Assembly: GCA_029204045.2 (NCBI GenBank)
Contig: JAQNDB010000516.1
Location: forward strand, 1 to 64,000
DNA: 64,000 nt
From: Tillandsia leiboldiana
Lineage: Eukaryota; Streptophyta; Magnoliopsida; Poales; Bromeliaceae
Direction of reading: 5' to 3'
The notes under the pieces are model-generated. The model was not told the DNA's origin, made no database searches, and worked only from the letters and a program-made list of their open reading frames with translations. Positions within the stretch are counted from its first letter, which is position 1. Each line of letters begins with the position of its first letter. The position numbers and the translations under genes are program-made. Below are positions 20,818 through 31,675 of this stretch, in pieces.

Positions 20818-21161
20818 GTCACGCCCCGGCGTCGAAACTGCGACCCGGGCTCGCCAACAGATCCGCCGCCCATACGGGAAGCCCTGTATAGACGAAGCGA
20901 CTAACCTGCAAAAGATCAACTATACTATACAGATATCAGAGCTGAAAGTAAAACTGCTAGAAATAAAAACTAAGTGAACAACTACAACCCTCAAATAATA
21001 CAATCCAACCTCACCAAAATACAGAAATCTCCCGAGCAGTAAAATAAATACAACTCTATACCTCACTACAAAGTTCTCTCAACATGAACTCTCAAAAGTA
21101 ATAAGGGTACATCTACTCTCAGGACGATAACTGGTAGGGATCTAGCTCGCGACTCCGTTAC

Positions 21162-21212
21162 CTCGATCAGAAGAAGCAGCAACAGGAGCAACGGGAACAG
21201 GAGTAGAAGTCC
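21162..21212 (-). other. Predicted 51-nt mini-exon in LTR K
   Basis: Sense strand: acceptor TCTTTTCCCACAG|GG, 51 bases, donor GATCGAG|GTAACG. The G/F LTR has the same order at 57064-57105 (42 bases). No transcript evidence. Confidence 0.4.
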
Positions 21213-21547
21213 CTGTGGGAAAAGACACCACGACGGGTGTGAGAACTACGTCCCAAGTAGTTCTCAGTGGGTGCCGCCAACAAGCCCGACGGTCTGCCCA
21301 CTAAGTCTACTAGAGGCATAAAGTAACAATATAATACTGAAATAAAAGGGCTGGAAAAGTAACTCTACAGCTACTATGCCTCTATCTAGATGCTCAAAAA
21401 GTGGAACAGATGGAAACATGATGCATCTACTAACTCCCGAAGTACAGTCACCCAATCTACACTGACTGCCGCATAGGGTCCAGTCAAACCTGCGCCTACC
21501 TACTGCCGCACATCCTCAACAGGACGGGTCTAACGTAGGTATGTCCG

Positions 21548-21667
21548 TAGCTGCCACTAACTGGCACAGCCAGAGGGACTGTGTCCGTAACTGCCACTAA
21601 CTGGCACAGTCAGAGGGACGGCGTCCGTAACTGCCACTAACTGGCACAGTCAGAGGGACGGCGTCGA
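21548..21667. repeat. 40-bp tandem repeat, three copies
   Basis: Units begin at about 21548, 21588 and 21628. Each contains GCCACTAACTGGC, an imperfect palindrome, followed by ACAG(T/C)CAGAGGGAC. It lies in the LTR of K; the F/G LTR has a different short repeat at the same place (56640-56710). Confidence 0.75.
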
Positions 21668-21997
21668 CAAGTCGCGACACCAATGTGCAGACCCACCCCG
21701 GACGTGGCACTCGAGGGGAGCGACCCCAACGAGGACAAGGGTATCCGCGCACTCTGTCGAGCTCAAGGTGGCACTGCAGGCTATAGTCAAAATCCACGCT
21801 CACGCACTGAACAGAAAGACTCAATCCTCAAACATCTCGCACAACAGTCGGAGCACTCTCGACGACACAGCTGATCAGCTGACACGAACACGAGACACTA
21901 GCCTCACCAACAGCTCACAGCACAAACACACTGGATGGAAATACTCCACAGCCAGGACTACCGTCCGCCAGACAGCTCCCACAGCAGAACACTAAAC

Positions 21998-22266
21998 TCA
22001 CAGGAAAGACCGACACCATAAGGGTTCGGAAACCCGATCTCCCTGTCGGAGATTCCTCAGCCGCTCCTCCAACCTCTGCCTGACGCTCTCCGGGAAAAAT
22101 GCTCCAAGAAGTAGACCGCGGAACTCCGTCCAAGCAAGCAGCTGGGTCCCAGGTGGACCTACAGGTCGAACACGCCGCCACCAGGCCTCGGCGTTGCGCT
22201 CCAAAAAGTGAGTCGCCAAATGGACCTGAAACCGCTCCTCGATAAATAAGCTCTCGAAATGGCGCT
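21998..22266 (-). pseudogene. Gypsy gag fragment (element K)
   Basis: Minus-strand fragment of a Ty3/Gypsy Gag capsid domain, with the AEAWWRRVRP and EFRGLLLGAFFPESVRQRLEE blocks of the retrotransposon gag family. The upstream part is cut at 22266 by the LTR of I. At the other end it breaks after NLRQGD and joins LTR sequence, so most of gag and all of pol are missing. Confidence 0.75.
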
Positions 22267-24055
22267 TGTCACGCCCCGGGGGTCTCGCTCAGCGGAAAAG
22301 AAAGAGTTGTTAATTTTTTTTTTTTTTTTGAAATTCGGTCCTCCCTGGAACGTGCCCAGACCCGCCGCATATACAGATTTACTCGAAAATCGGGCAGAGT
22401 CTCCTCTGTATATGCACGGCGTCGCGGCTATTACAACATCTCAACACAAGCATTCAGTTAATCACAACAGTTCGATATTTAACCAACAATGCAGACTGAA
22501 TACAACGCCCGTCGCCAGTCAAGTTGAAAGGATAAACTCACAGTTTTGAAAACAGGTCCACACGACCCAAGGTTTTGAAAATAGTTTGGAAAGATGCCAT
22601 AAATCCACAGGGTTTGGAAAACAGGTCCACACGACCCGAGGTTTTGAAAACCGTTTAGAATTCCCATAAATCCACATGGTTTGGAAAACGGGTCCACACG
22701 ACCCCAGATTTTTGAAAGATAGTTTTCGAAGTTCTCTTTTTTTTTCTAGTTATTTTTCTTTGGAAAACGGCCGAACGGGGATAATAAAAGAACTATAATT
22801 CCAATTCCAGAATACCAGTAATCAACATCCACACCGACCCCACAAGGGTATCGCGAACCACACCGTAGTCTACAGTACCAAATGAAATGCAAGGAAAGGT
22901 AAAGGAAAATACAGACTAGGGCTCCTCACTGCCCGACCACTCCTGCCTCGACCTCACCGTCGTCTGCCGCTCACCCCTGGAAGAACCTGTCACGGAGTGG
23001 GTAGTCAGTGACATGTAATAATAATAATAAGCAAGAAAGAAATGCCAAACCCAACTGTAAGACTATCCGGAGCAACCACTCGGCTCACAGGAAAAGTAAC
23101 ACGCGAACACCTGCAATACCTGTAATACCTGTAGCACCTACGCACCTTGATCTCGTCGGGCACCTACCCCGACAGATCGCACCGCTCACACCTTGGGGCA
23201 CCTGACCTCGTCGGACACCTATCCCGACAGGTCACACCTCTCCCCCCCCTTTTGATGCCTCAAACCCCACACCTACGGGGGCCCCCACTACCTCACCTCG
23301 TGGGTTTACACGGGTCGAAGACCGCTTTCCCGGAAAAGAGCACCCTTTGCGGTGGCCAGACCGCGGGTGCGCGTGTCGCAACTACGAGCATAAAACCAAT
23401 ATACAGGGTAATATCGCAAACACTAGAGACCGTTAGCATTAGTACGGATAACATGCAATTAGTAACCTTCCAACAACATTGACACTATGCTAAGCCTCAA
23501 AGAAAAACCCACCTGTCACGTGCAATGACCGCCGCTCAACCCCTCCGCGTCCCGGTGTGCTCCCCGAATCTGCAAAGACCCCCGGGACGAATCAGATACT
23601 CACCAACAATAAATCGAGAGCAGCAGAAAAGAATATCCAGTTTCCGTTGCTGGACGCGACCCTCGCCCGTCGGTCGCGGAAACGGCGATGGCCCGGTCGG
23701 ACCCGGTGGCGGCGGCGGGGCTGCACGGTGCCCGGGCCTGCGCGGCGCCCAGCCCGCACGCGCGGCGCCCCGGCCCGCACGGGGCTCAGCCCGCATGCGC
23801 GGACAGCGCCCCGCGCGGCGCCCAGGCCCGCGCGGCGCCCAGGCCCGCGCGACGCCCAGGCCCGCGCGGCGCCCAGCCCGGACGCGCGGGCGGCGCCCCG
23901 CGCGGTGCCCAGGCCCGCGCGGCGCCCAGCCCGCACGCGCGGGCGGCGCCCCGCGCGGTGCCCAGGCCCGCGCGGCGCCCAGCCCGCACGCGCGGGCGGC
24001 GCCCCGCGCGGCGCCCAGGTCCGCCCGGCGCCCAGCCCGCACGCGCGGGCGGCGC
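22267..24055 (-). repeat. 3' LTR of element I, left part
   Basis: Begins TGTCACGCCCCGGGGG. It shares with the solo LTR and H the GTGCCCAGACCCGCC block, the TGTCAC...GTGACA motif (22988-23013), the hairpins at 23155-23173 and 23210-23228, and a GC-rich array at the end. It is interrupted at 24055 by J. Without J and one GGCGC the LTR would be 2,548 bp. Confidence 0.85.
23740..24055. repeat. GC-rich array (GCGCGGCGCCCAGCCC type), insertion target of J
   Basis: Repeats of GCGGCGCCCAGGCCCGC and related units. It continues after J at 33998-34040. All open frames here are composition artefacts. Confidence 0.8.
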
Positions 24056-25538
24056 TGTCACGCCCCCGGGGGTTTTTGAGTCTTTCAAAGCGGAACATTG
24101 CGTGTATTATTTTTTTTTCTTAACAAGGTAACTTAAACCTCATCTCCGGTGCATGCCAGACCGCCACATATACAAATTCTCTCTGCCCGCGGACAGAGTC
24201 TCCTTTGTATATGCACGGCGTCTCATTTACAACATCATACATCATACATCAACCATCAACCATACAATAGACATACATCGTCAAACAGAGTACAGTAATT
24301 TAACTAATGTTATAAAAGCGGCGTCACCGTTTGGAAAGGATAAAACCAGCGGTTGCAAAACCCGTGCCCACACGGCACTTCGTTTTGAGAAAACGTTTTC
24401 GAAATCATTTGGTTTATCTTGAAAACGTGTCGCGTATGAAAGCATCACTAAAAGCATCGAAGAATAAAAGTACACCTCATCCACAGCGCTAACAAATACA
24501 TGTCCACGACTAATATGATCCACAAGCAAATGAACTAATTAAAGCATAAGGAAGACGAGATAAAACCCAAGTATCCTGACTACGGTCCTCGCGACGCAGT
24601 CTCACCGCCCTCCCGGCTAACGCACCTCGTAACACCTGTCACGGAGTGGGTGTCAGTGACAAACAAAGTAGATGTCTAATATCAATAAGGAATAAGGAGC
24701 AAACCAAATACACAGGAACCTTTCACTAAAACCCTGCACACAATTAAGCTGGGCACCAACCCCAGATTTACCAATTAAGTTGGGCACCAACCCCAGGGTA
24801 CCTGTCGGGGAGACTAAAGTCTCCCCTCGTGCGCAAACACCTTTTTGATGCTTTTAACCTCTTCGCGGTGCTGGTGTGCTATTTTCAGCGGGCGCGAAGA
24901 GGTCCTCACGGCACCCACACCATTGTGAGGTACACGGGTCAAAAGAAGACCACTTCTCCGGAAAAGTGCACCCATGCGGAGGCCAATCCGCCTGTGTACG
25001 TGCAGCATCCGATAACGGATTTGCCGAGATCGGCGTGTAGTGAGCACCGCGACCGTAGCTGCTTCAATTGTTAGATAAAATACAATTATGCGAAAGGTTA
25101 AACTGTCCATCTACTTTGTTAGACAAATTAAGAGCATTTTAATGACGATAGATGCACTTACTGCACTTGTTGCACTTATAGCAACCGTACCCACCTAGTT
25201 GAAGAGAAATCGGAACACCTGAATCCTTCGCGCACCCCCGCTGCGCTCCTGGACCTAAAGAAAGTCCGTAAGGATAACTATAGTCAAAAACATGTGCTAA
25301 CATCCAAAACGTAAAAGACCCAATTTACTCTTTTTGACGGAAAGGTCCAACACCGTCCGGTTCGCCGAAACCGGAAATCCCGCGCCGCCGTCGTCGACCG
25401 CCGGAGCCCCGCGCGGTTCGGAACCGCGCGGCGTGTCTCCGCGGGCGACGCCCACGCGGCGCGGTGTCTCGCGCAGTGTTGCCCGTGCGGCGGCCGCGTA
25501 GTGCCTGCGCGGGTGCGGCCCCGCACGGCGCCCGCGCG

Positions 25539-25858
25539 GTTGCGGGTCCGCGCGGGTGCCGCCCGCACGGCACCCGCGCGGCGCCCGCGCGGTGCCCGCG
25601 ATGTTGCGGGTCCGAGCGGGTGCCGCCCGCGCGGCAGCCGCGTGGCGCCCGCGTGGTGCCCGCGCGGTTGCGGGTCCGCGCGGGTGCCGCCCGCGCGGCA
25701 GCTGAGCGGCCCCCGCGCGGTGCCCGGGCGGTTGCGGGTCCGCGCGGGTGCCGCCCGCGCGGCAGCAGCGCGGCGCCCGCGCGGTGCCCGCGCGGTTGCG
25801 GGTCCGCGCGGGTGCCGCCCGCGCGGTGGCCGCGCGGCGCCCGCGCGGGCACGACCCG
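25539..25858. repeat. 64-bp GC-rich tandem repeat, five copies
   Basis: Units start at 25539, 25603, 25667, 25731 and about 25795, each with GTTGCGGGTCCG and GGTGCCGCCCGC. The 5' LTR of the same element has only about one unit (near 33131-33190), which explains the LTR length difference (four units are 256 bp). Confidence 0.85.
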
Positions 25859-26253
25859 CGCGGTCCCATCGCCGCTTGCGGCGGGATCGGCCGTCCGCGG
25901 TTCCCCTCCGCGCGATGCCCTAGCGGCACCGCGCGCCTCCGTCGTCCGTTCCGTGCCCTAGCATGACGACGACGACGGCGACGGTGACGGATACGACGGA
26001 GAAACCAAGAACTCAACGAAAAGGACGACGGAAAAATCCCAAATAATTTATAATAATTCTTTTACTAACCGAAGATCGACGGGGAGGTTGTCCGGTCGCG
26101 TTCTTGCCTTCGGTTCGATGTCCGGGAAGATCGGGCTCCTTCTCCTTTCCCTTTCTTTCGGCTAGGGTTCCGTCTTTTCCTTTTTTGCTTTCTTTCTCTC
26201 CTCACCGGTTAGGGTTTTATTTTTCTTTTCTTTTCTTTCCGATAATCGGGATC

Positions 26254-26264
26254 CCTTATATAGC
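26254..26264 (-). promoter_or_regulatory. TATA box in J 3' LTR
   Basis: Sense strand GCTATATAAGG, about 380 bases into the LTR. Equivalent boxes are at 33613-33623 (J 5' LTR), 42784-42794 and 49781-49792 (E). Confidence 0.65.
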
Positions 26265-26639
26265 TCGTATTATATCTTTAATTAATTTCCTCTTTAATTC
26301 GTACGTAAGAAAATTCTATTTTCCGTAATCGGATAATTAATTAACTAATTAATTATCCCCTACGAGATAACCCACCTTATCTCTAACGGGTGCAAGATAT
26401 TTTGCACGGATTCCGATGCATGACTAATCATCGTATCACTCGGAATTCCGTTCCGGGAGATCCCGATATCGGATTTCAAATCCGATCACACCGTCGGCCT
26501 TCTTTTTCCGCGCTCTATCGCAGAAAAATACCAGCACCACACACCGGCCAACTTTTAAGAATTGAATAATTTTATTTCACCTAAAGGCTTAAATGACTAT
26601 ATGTGAGTCAAAATTACCCCTAAGGGCCGGATCACTACA

Positions 26640-26653
26640 CCACTCACACTTTA
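26640..26653 (-). other. Polypurine-tract position of J
   Basis: Sense AAAGTGTGAGTGG directly before the 3' LTR; mostly purine but broken by T. E has the same tract at 43170. I has a purer AAGAGGTGAGTGG at 34762. Confidence 0.5.
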
Positions 26654-26674
26654 TATAAAGTTTCGTCCCGAAAC

Positions 26675-29600
26675 TTATGTACAAACCCCACTAATCAATT
26701 CGGGAAAATATTCCCTCATCTTCGATTCCAGTTCCCAAGTCGCCTCGCGCTCTTCGTGGTTGCTCCACTGGACCTTTACATAGGGGATTGTTCGTTTGCG
26801 CAACTTCTTGTCCTCTCTTGCCAAAATCCGCACCGGCGTCTCCTCGACGCTTAAATCCTCTCGCAACTCGATGGTGGAGGCATCCAAGGCATGAGAGGGA
26901 TCAGCTAGATACTTCCGGAGCATTGAGACATGGAACACGTTATGGACTCGTTCGAGGTTTGGCGGCAGGGCTAATCGGTACGCCACCGGTCCTACGCGTT
27001 CTAGGATCTCGAACGGTCCTACGTACCTCGGGCTTAGCTTTCCCTTCATGCCGAAGCGTCGGTTCCCCTTGGAGGGCGAAACTCGGAGTAACGCATGCTC
27101 ACCCACCATGAACTCTAAGTCTCGGCGTCTGTTGTTCGCGTAGCTTTTCTGTCTGCTCTGGGCGGTCAGCAGCCTTTGTCTAATCAATCGCACCTTTGCT
27201 TCGGTCTCCTCCACCAAATCTGGGCCCAGAAACTTACGCTCACCCAAGTCGTCCCAGCATATTGGAGACCGACAGCGGCGCCCATACAGGGCCTCGTATT
27301 GTGCCATCTGAATGCTGGCCTGGTAACTGTTATTGTAGGCAAATTCCACTAGGGGCAAACACCGTGCCCACCCTTCGCCCAAGTCCAAAACACATGCTCG
27401 AAGCATGTCCTCCACAATCTGTATCACCCGCTCTGATTGTCCATCGGTCTGCGTGTGAAAAGCCGTACTGAAGTGCAACTTGGTTCCCATTGCTCGCTGC
27501 AGGCTCTGCCAAAAGTTTGACACAAATCGCGTGTCCCTGTCCGACGTGATGGATGTCGGCACCCCATGCAACCTTACTATCTCGTTGATGTAGGTTTGTG
27601 CCAGTCGTTCCCGCGTCCACGTCGTGTGTATGGGCAGGAAGTGGGCCGATTTCGTCATACGGTCCACAATTACCCATATTGCATCGTGTCCCTGTGACGA
27701 TCTCGGGAACCCGGTCACAAAATCCATGGTAATCATGTCCCACTTCCACTCGGGCACCGGTAAGGGTTGCAATTTTCCTGCCGGACGCTGGTGCTCGGCC
27801 TTCACCCGTTGGCACACCAGGCAGTGTGCCACAAACCGAGTCACGTCTCCCTTCATTTTGGGCCACCAGAAGGTCTGCTTGACGTCCTTGTACATCTTCG
27901 TTCCCCCGGGGTGCGCTGCATATGGAGCAGTATGCGCCTCCCGCAGGATTTCCTCTTTGAGTTCCGGTAGATCCGGCACGCAGATTCGTCCCCGAAATCG
28001 TATCGTGCCGTCGGAGTTTACTGTGAAATCACCTTCTTGGTCGGCAGTTACTCTACTTCGCACCAGCTAGAGTTGGTCATCAGTCGACTGCCCCTCGAGA
28101 ATTCTGTCAAGCAAGGTAGGTCTGACCACCAGCGTCAGAAGTTGCGCGACTGTACCTGCCGGTACTACTTCTAGTCTTAATCGCAAAAATTCTGCGATCA
28201 GACTATCTTGCTGGGTGATAGCACTTACCCCTGCCTTTTCGGCCTGCCCCTTGCGGCTCAGGGCGTCGGCCACCACGTTTGCTTTTCCCGGGTGGTAGTG
28301 GATCGTTAAATCGTAATCCTTCAGTAGCTCGAGCCACCGTCTTTGTCGCAAATTTAACTCCTTTTGGGTGAAGAGGTACTTAAAACTTTTATGATCTGAG
28401 TACACATTGGAGTGGGCCCCATACAGGTAGTGTCTCCAAAGCTTGAGGACGAACACAACCGCTGCGAGTTCCAAATCGTGCACGGGGTAGTTCTGCTCGT
28501 ATTCCTTGAGCTGCCTTGACGCATAGGCTATAACCTTTCCCCGTTGCATGAGTACTCCACCCAGTCCCTTTCGCGACGCATCGCAATACACTTCGTAATC
28601 CTCCCCTGGTTCTGGCAGGGCGAGAATCGGAGCTCGCGTCAATCTATCCTTGAGCTCCTCGAAGCTCTTCTGACATTTGTCCGTCCAGATGAACTTTTCC
28701 CCCTTTTTAGTCAAACGGTTTAAGGGGGTGGCTATCTTGGAGAAACCTTCCACGAAGCGCCGGTAGTACCCGGCTAACCCCAGGAAGCTTCGAATCTCCG
28801 TCACCGTCGTCGGTTGGGACCAGTCCGTCACCGAATCTATCTTCTTCGGATCGACTGCGACTCCAGCCGCCGAGATTACGTGCCCCAAGAAGCCGACCTC
28901 ACGGAGCCAAAACTCACACTTTTTGAGTTTGGCGTAGAGTTTCTGTTCCTGTAGGGTCTGGAGGACGGTGCGCAGATGTTCTTCATGCTCCTCGTCTGTA
29001 CGGGAGTAGATGAGGATATCGTCGATGAAGACCACCACGAATAAGTTCAGGAAGGGTTTGAATACCCTGTTCATCATGTCCATGAACACCGCCGGGGCAT
29101 TTGTGAGCCCGAACGGCATTACCGTAAATTCGTAATGGCCGTAGCGAGTTCGGAAAGCCATCTTGGGGATGTCCTCCCCCTTAACCTGGACCTGATGATA
29201 GCCCGACTGCAGGTTAATCTTCGAAAACACCGTCGCCCCCTGTAGTTGGTCGAAGAGGTCGTCGATCCTTGGCAGGGGGTACTTGTTCTTAACGGTGACC
29301 TTATTTATCTCCCGGTAGTCGATGCACAACCGGAGACTTCCGTCCTTCTTCCTCACAAACAGGACGGGCGCGCCCCAGGGTGACGCGCTAGGTCTGATGA
29401 AGCCCTTATCCAAAAGGTCCTCCAACTGTGCCTTGAGTTCCTTCAACTCCGCGAAGGCTATCCTGTACGGTGCCTTGGTGATGGGTTTGGTGCCGGGAAG
29501 TAGTTCTATAGGGAATTCGACTTCTCGTTCCGGTGGCATTCCGGGGAGCTCCGCCGGAAATACATCCGGAAATTCTTTTACGACTGGAATTTCGGAAGGC

Positions 29601-30313
29601 GAGGGAATGGGTCGGGTGGCCAAATCTACCGAGGCTAGATAGGCCACGCACCCGCCCTCCATCAACTTCCTAGCTCGCGACGCGGAGATGATAGACAAAA
29701 AGGAAGTGCTTTTACATGCCAAGTACACGTTTTCTGGGAATCCCGGCTTCCGTAGTTGCACTTGACGCTTCTCGCAGTCGATGACCACCTGATACTCGGT
29801 AAGCCAGTCCATGCCCAGAATCACGTCGTATTCTTTTAGCGGTATGACCACCAGATCCCAGGGGCACGACAACCTTCCCAGTCTTATTGAACACGAGGGT
29901 ACTAGGCCAGTCGCCGCGATTGGCCCCCCAGGGGTCTGGACGGTCAGTAAGACATCGAGGGGACTACTTACTAGCAGATGTGTTTGTGCAAAAGTGCGGG
30001 AAATAAAGGAGCGAGTCGCCCCGGTGTCAAACAGGGTTCGAGCTCAAAAATTAGAAACGGAGGTAATACCTGCGACCACCTCCTCTTGCAGTGTCGCTCC
30101 ATGCTGGCCCATGGAGTAGAGCCTCCCTCCTGGTTGTGGTCGCGATTCTCCTTCTGCTCTTGGCGCCGGAGCGTGTGGGGGCATTCCCGCTGATGCTCTA
30201 CCCCGCCCTGGTGGCTGCGCCGTTGGGGTGGAAGCTGCGGAAGATGCCGCCCCAGTGTTCAGGGGACAGTTGAATCGGAAATGCCCCGGTTTGCCGCAGC
30301 GGTAACAGTGATC
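26675..30313 (-). pseudogene. J pol: protease-RT-RNase H-integrase-chromodomain, with stops
   Basis: Minus-strand Ty3/Gypsy pol in one register. From the 5' side: second half of a CCHC zinc knuckle (CYRCGKPGHF), a TGA at 30044-30046 just before the protease, protease with FDTGAT (about 30017-30034) and the EYDVILGMDWL block, RT with FIDDILIYS (about 29010-29040), RNase H with YCDASRKGLGG (about 28570-28600), a TAG at 28067-28069, integrase with the HHCC region (about 27800-27900) and DDE core, and a C-terminal chromodomain-like end (VKVQWSNHEEREATWELE, about 26720-26780). The TAG aligns with CAG in E and the TGA with CGA in I. Everything else is open. Confidence 0.9.
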
Positions 30314-31454
30314 CTATCTCTTAGGGTATTCCGTCACTGGATGCGATGCTCCGCAAATAACACATGGCTTGTTTGCTGGTCGCGGCTTTCCGGTAGGCGC
30401 GCTCTTGCTTCCTTGTTGCGTCTTGGGGTACTTTGGGGGTCGGCTCCCACCAGACGAGCCCCCTCCCGGGTAAGTCTGTGTCCGCTTCCTCTCCCGGTTA
30501 TTTTCTGATCCCTCACGTCGAGCTCGGGTGATAGCGAATCCCCGCTCCACAATGGTGGCCCTATCCACCACCTCCCTGAACGTGCGCAGGTAAAGCTGCC
30601 TGAACCATCTCGAAGATGTCGCTCCGTAACCCGTCCACAAAAAGACGGGCCTTGTGGGGTTCATCCCGTATAACAAACGGGACGCAGTTAACCAATCTTA
30701 CAAACTCCCTTTGATATTCCATGACCGAGCGGTTCCCTTGTCTAATGTTCTTCAGGTCGTCTTCCAATTGCCGCTTGACGCTATCGGAGAAGAAAGCGCC
30801 AAAAAGTTCCTCTCTAAAGGCCGACCATGTCGGTAGCGGGTCGTTGGTAGACGGATCCGGGCGTACCGTCTTCCACCAGATGCGTGCATTCCCTTCGAGA
30901 AAGTGGACGGCTAGCGGAACCCGCTCGTGCTCCTCCATCAGTAGGTCCTCGAAGAGCTTTTCCATTGTATCCACCCATTTTTCGACGACCCATGGATCGG
31001 TCGTCTCTCCCTCAAAAGTGGGAGGGTCATGCTTCTTGAACTTAGTCAAATTCGTCCTGACCCTTTCTCGCGTTGCTCGTTGCTCCGTGATCCCCCCTGC
31101 AGCGGCGGACCCCCCAAGAGTAGGGGTCGTTCCTACCTCCCCCGCGGTCGCTCCCAACACGGGCCCCGAGGTCGTCGGAGTAGGTACATCCCTTGGGGCT
31201 GGGGGCTGTTCCGTCGTCGTACCACCCATCCCTTGCGGTTCCGTAGTGGGTGCGGTGGTATCGGGCGGAGGGGTCGGATCGTGCTCGGCTGGCGCGGTTG
31301 CCTGTCGCTGCGTCAGTTGACGAACCTTCTCCGTCAGCGTCGCTACCTGCCCGGCCATTTCCCGCAGTTGTCGCCGGAGGAGCTGGTCCTCTGCGGTGGC
31401 CGGGGTCACTCTATCCGCGTCCGCATTCTCGGTGGACGATCTAGTCCGGGCCAT
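30314..31454 (-). pseudogene. J gag, frameshifted
   Basis: ATG at 31454 (MARTRSSTENAD start). Residues 20-60 are a coiled-coil-like stretch, then a Pro/Thr-rich linker, then the retrotransposon gag capsid domain (ARIWWKTVRP, FREELFGAFFSDSVKRQLEDDLKNI). The frame is lost near 30590 after QAALPAHVQ; the normal reading continues in another frame (REVVDRATIVERG) to the first half of the zinc knuckle (CVICGASHPVTEYPKR), ending at TAG 30314-30316. A knuckle Cys is replaced by Tyr. Confidence 0.85.
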
Positions 31455-31656
31455 CGTCCGCTATAAACAAAGAAACCATGTTAACCCTAAGGTTATACTC
31501 CTAGCACCCTGTCTTACGATTACACCTATATTACGTCCCCTTTTCCCCGTACTCTCACGTACTACGCACCTATACCTTGGTTATCTCATGTCCAATTTGC
31601 TTGTGGCACCCTACGCTGTGGATGTGGATCACGTCTACTATGGTTATGGTTGTTTT

Positions 31657-31668
31657 GCTCTGATACCA
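31657..31668 (-). other. Primer-binding site, tRNA-iMet (J)
   Basis: Sense TGGTATCAGAGC, seven bases after the 5' LTR end. About 200 bp of leader (31455-31656) separate it from gag; I see nothing else there. Confidence 0.9.
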
Positions 31669-31675
31669 TTTAATC

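Larger units (their letters stand above)
20818..21997 (-). repeat. Gypsy LTR part (element K, F/G-type family)
   Basis: Sense strand ends GGCGAGCCCGGGT...CCGGGGCGTGACA at 20818, like the LTR ends at 50323 and 57466. Further right it matches the F/G LTR in the TCGCTCCCCTCGAG block (about 21710) and in the mini-exon block (21162-21212). The sense-strand 5' part of the LTR is missing: near 21997 it joins directly to gag sequence. The left flank is Copia C gag, with no PBS, so this is an LTR 3' end. Confidence 0.7.
24056..26639 (-). repeat. 3' LTR of element J
   Basis: 2,584 bp. In sense orientation it starts TGTAGTGATCC at 26639 and ends GCGTGACA at 24056. TATA box at 26254-26264, GC-rich array in the leader, conserved motifs at 24637-24661 and 24976-24991, hairpins at 24749-24765 and 24780-24796. 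Confidence 0.95.

Noticed and set aside
23524..24131. Open frames up to 188 codons, same type, also at 25284-26016, 32917-33375, 41712-42412, 48651-49376 and 63491-63972
   Set aside because: All fall in LTR GC-rich arrays; they are shadows of repeats, not genes.
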